From: Christensenella sp. UBA3798
GTDB lineage: Bacteria > Bacillota > Clostridia > Christensenellales > CAG-1252
Assembly (NCBI GenBank): GCA_002368735.1
Contig: DFEQ01000070.1
Location: forward strand, 1 to 9,635
DNA length: 9,635 nt
Direction of reading: 5' to 3'
The notes under the pieces are model-generated. The model made no database searches, was not told the origin of the DNA, and saw nothing but the letters and a program-made list of their open reading frames with translations. The position numbers were made by a program, and so were the translations under genes. Shown here in pieces: positions 5,883 through 9,635 of this stretch. The stretch's first letter is position 1, and each line of letters starts with the position of its first letter.

Positions 5883-7148
5883 TTATTCCGCTTTCAGCGT
5901 ATTGATCCTGCCGATAAAGAGGGGGAGATCCGTAACGTCGTCTATCAGCATAAAGAGAAAGGGGCGGTCGAGGTAGATGTTGATTTTTTTGCGCTCTACC
6001 GGCATGACGTTGGTCGCCTTCATGCCGATATAGGTTATCGCCGCCGCCTTGACCCCCTTTTCGTCCACCTCAAAGTGCGTCTTCTGCTTCGCGGTGCCGA
6101 TATATACGTTCTTGCCCGGTATTTCGGCGAGGGAGCGGAAGTCGGCGCGTATGGGGTCGTACGCCGCGGCGATCCCCATCCGCTTCATCGCGTCGTCCAG
6201 CTCGATTTCATAGTCGAGGATAAACTTGGGGATGCGGGTGTATACGTCGTATTCGCTTGTTTCGGCGGCAAGGAGGGCGGCAACTTTCTCCGCGGTCAGA
6301 GAGGTGGCGTATTGCGAGATGGAGATATCGCCGTTCGGCAGGATGCCGAGGAAGGAGAAGCCGTCCATCAGCGGCATCTTAAAAGCCTTGGCGTCCTCCG
6401 TTATATAGCAGCGCTTGATGGAGCGCGGCAGGTAGTCCGCCGTGAGGGTGGAGCCGTCTTCGCAGGTGAAAATATCGGACGTCGTGCGCGTGTAGGGGTC
6501 GCTCCACGCCGCTTCCACGAGGAGGGCGTTGATGAGCGCCAAGATCTGATCCTCCTCCAGCCTGTCGATGATCTTGTCGATGAGCCCGTCGGTGTGCTCG
6601 GCGCACCAGTCGTTGATGGCGCTTACGGTGCTCTCTTTTGAAAAGTCGCATTGATATATCGCCGCGTCAAAGCGCTCGGTCGCACCCTTTAAATACTCCT
6701 CTTTGACGTAGGAGGCGATCTTTCCCTCTACCCAAACGGAATTTGCAAGGTGCACACGGGTCTGCTCGTCCGAATAGTTTCGTTTCAAAAAGTGGGCGTA
6801 GAGCGAGCTGCAATACTCCGCCGCTTGCTGCTTGTTTAGCCCAAAGGCGTCTTCAAACGCCTCCGCCGTAGCCCCCTCGGAGCCGTAGAAACAGAGCGAA
6901 AAAGCCATGTATGCCGAGAGGGGAGATAGGCAAAAGTTCCTGTTCTCGTCTTGGTTTACCGTGCCGAAGAAGCGGTAACAAAAGTCCTTATACGCCGCGT
7001 CGTACGTCACATTGCTCAGATATTCGTCGGAAAAAGTCCCCTCCGCTTCGGCGTTGAGACGGCTGTATTCCTCCGCGCCTGTCCGAGAGCAGGCAAACAG
7101 CGCAAAGACTATGATGAAGCAAAGAAAGGCTATAAACAGTTTTTTCAT
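5883..7148 (-). CDS. Secreted lipoprotein serpin (serine protease inhibitor family)
   Basis: A serpin of 421 residues from the chosen start. Such proteins trap serine or cysteine proteases by inserting the cleaved reactive loop into a beta sheet. The N-terminus is a lipoprotein signal (MKK, hydrophobic 4-19, lipobox LFAC with Cys20), so it should be anchored outside the membrane. Serpin landmarks: NFCLSPLSAYMAFSLCFYG (71-89), LINALLVEAAW (205-215), hinge EKGVKAAA (363-370), YLDRPFLF (392-399) and LFIGRI (410-415). Counting from Glu363 as P17, P1 would be near Thr379, but the loop is about six residues longer than in alpha-1-antitrypsin, so P1 is uncertain. P14 is Val366, where Thr or Ser is usual; inhibition is likely but unproven. 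A start 20 codons upstream (7208) is open but would lie upstream of the predicted promoter and lacks a signal; the ATG at 7148 has GGAGGG just before it. It has its own promoter and a palindrome in the leader. Confidence 0.92.
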   Translation of the reverse strand: MKKLFIAFLCFIIVFALFACSRTGAEEYSRLNAEAEGTFSDEYLSNVTYDAAYKDFCYRFFGTVNQDENRNFCLSPLSAYMAFSLCFYGSEGATAEAFEDAFGLNKQQAAEYCSSLYAHFLKRNYSDEQTRVHLANSVWVEGKIASYVKEEYLKGATERFDAAIYQCDFSKESTVSAINDWCAEHTDGLIDKIIDRLEEDQILALINALLVEAAWSDPYTRTTSDIFTCEDGSTLTADYLPRSIKRCYITEDAKAFKMPLMDGFSFLGILPNGDISISQYATSLTAEKVAALLAAETSEYDVYTRIPKFILDYEIELDDAMKRMGIAAAYDPIRADFRSLAEIPGKNVYIGTAKQKTHFEVDEKGVKAAAITYIGMKATNVMPVERKKINIYLDRPFLFMLIDDVTDLPLFIGRINTLKAE

Positions 7149-7170
7149 CTTCCCTCCGAGCGCAGCAGTC

Positions 7171-7184
7171 TGCCGATATCGGCA
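7171..7184. promoter_or_regulatory. Perfect 14-bp palindrome in the serpin leader, candidate operator
   Basis: TGCCGATATCGGCA is a perfect palindrome. Given the promoter at 7200-7228, it lies about 9-22 bases downstream of the predicted start of transcription and about 22 bases before the start codon. A repressor bound there would block transcription. I do not recognise the regulator. Confidence 0.45.
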
Positions 7185-7199
7185 TAGCCGAGCTCCTAT

Positions 7200-7228
7200 A
7201 TTATACAACGTCCGAGCGCTGAATTCAA
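7200..7228 (-). promoter_or_regulatory. Sigma-A promoter for the serpin gene
   Basis: Read on the minus strand: TTGAAT (7223-7228), a 17-base spacer, then a perfect TATAAT (7200-7205). The predicted transcript starts near 7193, giving a leader of about 45 bases. It lies just past the lipid kinase stop codon, so the serpin can be expressed independently of the gene upstream. Confidence 0.8.
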
Positions 7229-7242
7229 GGAGGGAAACGCTT

Positions 7243-8085
7243 CTATTCTTTGATGAGGTACACGCGTGCCCCCGCGTGAGTCTTCTCCACGGCTATCTCG
7301 CCCGAAAGAGGCACGCTTTCGCCGTCCAAGCAGAAGGGGGTCTCGGTTTCGAGGGTGATGCGCGCCTCTTTGAAGGAGGTCACGAGGATATTGTTATTCC
7401 GCATTTCTTTGCCTACTCCGAGAAAGAACACGCGGAAGAAGGGGAAGAACATCTTGATGCGTCCCCACAAATTATCCTTTGCGGGCGCTTTGATGGCGAT
7501 GAGCTGAAACTTGTCCGCGCATTTCTTGTGCAATCGATTGAAGCGGAAGCCGAAGCAGCGCTTTGCATTGGATATCATCAGGAGGGTATATGTCCCCGAG
7601 GTCGAAACCCCCTCGGTTTCGATGCTTGCCTTGATGCGGTGCACGCGGTAGGCGGAGAGCACCTTTGCAAAATAGGCGAAGAGCTTGAAGCGCTTCTTTG
7701 CGGTGGGGTCAGCCGCCTGCCCGAGATCGCAGAAGGAGCCTGCCGCCGCCACGTAGGCAAAGCTCTCCTTGCCTATTTTCCCCACTCCTTCAAGGGGCAT
7801 TATCCCCTTTCCCACCACCCCCTTTGCCGTCTCGTTGAAGGTGCCGCAGGGATAATAATAGAGGTCTACCTTCCGTCCTTCGCAGTGTGAAAGGGCGCGG
7901 TTCAAGGTGCCGTCCCCACCGCACACGATGAGTTTATCCACCCCTTCCACCGAGTAGTCGTCCGATGGGGCGCGGAGATACTTGACCCGAGCGTCGTCCT
8001 CTGCGGCGTACTTTCGGAGGATAGCGCCTTCGTCGATGCGCGCCGCTCCGCCGCTCATAGCGTTGATGACCAAAAGACAGTTCAT
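7243..8085 (-). CDS. Diacylglycerol kinase family lipid kinase (DagK/YegS/BmrU-like)
   Basis: A 280-residue member of the DAG-kinase catalytic family, which phosphorylates diacylglycerol or related lipids with ATP at the inner membrane face. In Gram-positives, DgkB recycles diacylglycerol released during lipoteichoic acid synthesis; whether this is that protein is not clear. Visible motifs: N-terminal LLVINAMSGG (4-13, the usual NP-SG site), nucleotide-loop CGGDGTLNRAL (55-65), PCGTFNETAKG (79-89, the GT-N-D-A motif with Glu in place of Asp) and the late LDGE (253-256). A basic and hydrophobic segment (208-224) could help membrane contact. The length is slightly below the usual 290-310. GAGGT lies a few bases before the ATG. 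No terminator separates it from the serpin gene 94 bases downstream, so some readthrough is possible. No convincing promoter was found for it in the divergent gap. Confidence 0.85.
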   Translation of the reverse strand: MNCLLVINAMSGGAARIDEGAILRKYAAEDDARVKYLRAPSDDYSVEGVDKLIVCGGDGTLNRALSHCEGRKVDLYYYPCGTFNETAKGVVGKGIMPLEGVGKIGKESFAYVAAAGSFCDLGQAADPTAKKRFKLFAYFAKVLSAYRVHRIKASIETEGVSTSGTYTLLMISNAKRCFGFRFNRLHKKCADKFQLIAIKAPAKDNLWGRIKMFFPFFRVFFLGVGKEMRNNNILVTSFKEARITLETETPFCLDGESVPLSGEIAVEKTHAGARVYLIKE

Positions 8086-8114
8086 TTGACCTCGCGTAAA
8101 AAAACGTTTATACT
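8086..8114 (+). promoter_or_regulatory. Sigma-A promoter for purine-nucleoside phosphorylase
   Basis: TTGACC (8086-8091, 5 of 6), a 17-base spacer and TATACT (8109-8114, 5 of 6) give a strong predicted promoter with a leader of about 70 bases. The -35 box abuts the start codon of the divergent lipid kinase gene and overlaps its ribosome binding region. Confidence 0.8.
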
Positions 8115-8130
8115 ATATTCATAGGCAAAT

Positions 8131-8176
8131 AGCGCGCGCTTTATGCGATTGGCGCTTTATCCGCTTTTTGAAGCGC
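8131..8176 (+). promoter_or_regulatory. Repeat and hairpin in the purine-nucleoside phosphorylase leader
   Basis: AGCGCGCGCT (8131-8140) is a perfect palindrome. GCGCTTTAT occurs twice, 16 bases apart (8136-8144, 8152-8160). The second copy starts with GCGCTT (8152-8157), complementary to AAGCGC (8171-8176), which directly abuts the AAGGAG ribosome binding site (8177-8182). This could be an operator or a leader structure affecting translation. It matches no riboswitch I know. Confidence 0.35.
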
Positions 8177-8189
8177 AAGGAGAAAAGAG

Positions 8190-9005
8190 ATGGATCAATA
8201 CGAAAGAGTCTTACAGGCAGCTCATTCGGTCCGCAAAACGACCGACTTCGTCCCCGAAGTGGCTATCGTCTTGGGGAGCGGGCTGGGCGCCCTCGCGGAT
8301 AAGGTGGAGGACCCCATCGTCATCCCCGCCGCCGAGATAGAAGGATATAAGGTCAGCACGGTCAGCGGGCACGCGGGCAGACTGATCTTCGGCACCCTCG
8401 CGGGTAAAAAGGTGGTCGTGCAGCAGGGCAGGATACACTATTACGAGGGCTACGAGATGGGGGACGTGGTGCTCCCCGTGCGATTGATGTGCGCCCTCGG
8501 CGCAAAGACCGTCATCCTGACCAACGCGGCGGGCGGCGTCAACGAGAGTTATCGCCCCGGCGACTTTATGGTCATCCGCGGGCAGATCGCACAGTTCGTT
8601 CCCTCCCCTCTCCGCGGCGCGAACGACGAAAGGTTCGGCACCCGTTTCCCCGATATGTCCGAGATCTATTCTCGCCCCTTGATCTCCCTAGCGAAAGAGG
8701 TCGCAAAGGAGGCGGGCGTGACCTTGCGCGAGGGGGTGTATCTGCAGGCATCGGGACCCAACTACGAGAGCCCCGAGGAGATACGCGCCTTCCGCATTCT
8801 CGGCGCCGACGCGGTGGGCATGAGCACGGCGGTGGAAGCCATCGCGGCGAAGCATATGGGACGAGAGGTCCTCGGCATCAGCCTGATCACCAATATGGCG
8901 GCGGGTATCGCGGGGCCGCTCTCGCACGAAGAAGTGAAGGAGGCGGCGGACAGGGCGGGACGCGCCTTTATCGCGCTCGTTCATGGTGTGATCGCGAAAA
9001 TTTGA
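8190..9005 (+). CDS. punA: Purine-nucleoside phosphorylase (trimeric class)
   Basis: Cytoplasmic phosphorylase that splits inosine, guanosine and their deoxy forms into free base and (deoxy)ribose-1-phosphate. The 271 residues match the low-molecular-mass trimeric class. Motifs: phosphate loop LGSGLG (28-33), GHAG (60-63), GRIHYYEGY (80-88), LTNAAGG (110-116), GPNYESPEEIR (189-199), GMST (210-213) and ITNMAAG (233-239). Glu193 and Asn235 are in the positions that read the 6-oxo group, which favours hypoxanthine and guanine nucleosides over adenosine. This fits an adenosine deaminase elsewhere in the window that would convert adenosine to inosine first. The start follows AAGGAG (8177-8182) by seven bases, and the N-terminus aligns with the family. 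A stem-loop and then guaB follow on the same strand. Confidence 0.95.
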   Translation: MDQYERVLQAAHSVRKTTDFVPEVAIVLGSGLGALADKVEDPIVIPAAEIEGYKVSTVSGHAGRLIFGTLAGKKVVVQQGRIHYYEGYEMGDVVLPVRLMCALGAKTVILTNAAGGVNESYRPGDFMVIRGQIAQFVPSPLRGANDERFGTRFPDMSEIYSRPLISLAKEVAKEAGVTLREGVYLQASGPNYESPEEIRAFRILGADAVGMSTAVEAIAAKHMGREVLGISLITNMAAGIAGPLSHEEVKEAADRAGRAFIALVHGVIAKI

Positions 9006-9013
9006 CGAAGAAG

Positions 9014-9041
9014 GGGGAGAAAACGCTTGATTTTTCTCCCC
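9014..9041 (+). terminator. Stem-loop after purine-nucleoside phosphorylase, possible terminator
   Basis: A perfect 10-bp stem, GGGGAGAAAA (9014-9023) with TTTTCTCCCC (9032-9041), with an 8-base loop, begins 8 bases after the stop. The bases after it (TCACTATTTTATT) are only loosely T-rich, so termination may be partial and some transcripts may run into guaB. Confidence 0.5.
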
Positions 9042-9056
9042 TCACTATTTTATTAT
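9027..9056 (+). promoter_or_regulatory. Candidate sigma-A promoter for guaB
   Basis: TTGATT (9027-9032, 4 of 6), an 18-base spacer and TATTAT (9051-9056, 5 of 6). The -35 lies in the loop and 3' arm of the preceding stem-loop. The predicted leader is about 28 bases, ending in AAGGAGG (9079-9085). Confidence 0.5.
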
Positions 9057-9090
9057 CAATACTAACAAAAAGTTTATTAAGGAGGCTGGT

Positions 9091-9635
9091 ATGGCGCGTA
9101 TTTACGATGAACCTTCCCGCACGTTTGGCGAATACCTATTGATCCCCGGTTTTTCTTCGTCCGAATGCATTCCCGATAAGGTCAGCTTGAAGACCCCGCT
9201 CGTCAAGTACCGCAAAGGAGAGGAGGAGAGCCCCATCACCCTCAATATCCCGATGGTCTCCGCTATCATGCAGTCGGTGTCCGACGACAACCTCGCCATC
9301 GCCCTTGCCAAGGAGGGCGGCATCAGCTTTATCTACGGCTCACAGACCATAGAGAGTCAGGCTGCGATGGTCGCGAGGGTTAAGTCGTATAAGAAGGGCT
9401 TTATCGTCAGCGACTCCAATCTAAAGCCCACCTCCACCCTCGCGGACGTCCTATCGATCAAGGAAAAAACGGGGCACAATACGATGGCGGTCACCGAGGA
9501 CGGCACTGCGTTCGGCAAGCTCGTCGGTATCGTCGCAGGGCGCGACTATCGCATCGGGCACACCCCCTTGGACGCTCCCGTCTCCACCTTTATGACTCCC
9601 CTTGAGAAGCTCGTCACCGCGAGCGAGAACACCAC
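9091..9635 (+). CDS. guaB: IMP dehydrogenase, 3' truncated by window edge
   Basis: IMP dehydrogenase oxidises IMP to XMP with NAD, the committed step to GMP. The frame is open from the ATG to the window end, giving the first 181 residues of a protein usually near 490-500. The N-terminus (FGEYLLIPG, 12-20; PLVKYRKGEEESPITLNIPM) and the barrel segment MVSAIMQSVSDDNLAIALAKEGGISFIYG match the family. From about residue 100 the inserted CBS pair begins (GFIVSDSN-L-P then MAVTEDGTAFGKLVGIVAGRDYR), the regulatory domain that binds adenine or guanine nucleotides. The catalytic Cys loop and flap lie beyond the window. AAGGAGG ends five bases before the start. Its position after purine-nucleoside phosphorylase suggests a shared purine theme, with its own promoter likely. 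Confidence 0.93.
   Translation, partial: MARIYDEPSRTFGEYLLIPGFSSSECIPDKVSLKTPLVKYRKGEEESPITLNIPMVSAIMQSVSDDNLAIALAKEGGISFIYGSQTIESQAAMVARVKSYKKGFIVSDSNLKPTSTLADVLSIKEKTGHNTMAVTEDGTAFGKLVGIVAGRDYRIGHTPLDAPVSTFMTPLEKLVTASENT

Noticed and set aside
7149..7208. Upstream start for the serpin, adding 20 residues
   Set aside because: The added residues precede the signal peptide and would lie in DNA upstream of, and including, the predicted -10 box. The ATG at 7148 has GGAGGG directly upstream and gives a proper lipoprotein signal.
7012..7890. 292-codon plus-strand open frame across the serpin/lipid kinase boundary
   Set aside because: It is antisense to two well-recognised genes and their promoter region, and its product has no family features.

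Overview
The window looks like chromosomal DNA from an endospore-forming Firmicute, probably a gut-type Clostridia. SpoIVA, a hallmark of endospore formers, is encoded in full. The coding sequence is moderately GC-rich, with strong Shine-Dalgarno sites and sigma-A-like promoters. A finer placement (for example Christensenellales-like lineages) is only a guess.

Layout. Bases 2-1377 hold a two-gene translationally coupled unit: the 3' part of a YfcE-type phosphodiesterase and an adenosine deaminase, closed by a hairpin terminator. Bases 1481-3634 hold a 717-residue protein of unknown function, made of three copies of one domain joined by acidic linkers that carry a repeated VFEL-type motif. A 690-base non-coding stretch follows (3635-4324). 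It is packed with palindromes: a 126-bp element with 12-bp inverted ends that overlaps the preceding stop codon, a set of nested GGAGC/GCTCC palindromes, and an array of small hairpins separated by the octamer ATATCACT. After it comes spoIVA (4325-5800) behind a sigma-E-like promoter, ending in a terminator that works in both directions.

On the minus strand are a secreted lipoprotein serpin (5883-7148) with its own promoter and a palindromic operator candidate, and upstream of it a diacylglycerol-kinase-family lipid kinase (7243-8085). Divergent from these, on the plus strand, are purine-nucleoside phosphorylase (8190-9005) and the 5' part of IMP dehydrogenase (9091 to the window end).

Functional links. 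Adenosine deaminase (adenosine to inosine), purine-nucleoside phosphorylase (inosine or guanosine to free base plus ribose-1-phosphate) and IMP dehydrogenase (IMP to XMP) form a purine salvage and interconversion theme that brackets unrelated genes. The parts least explained by known families are the three-repeat acidic-linker protein and the palindrome-rich region between it and spoIVA.
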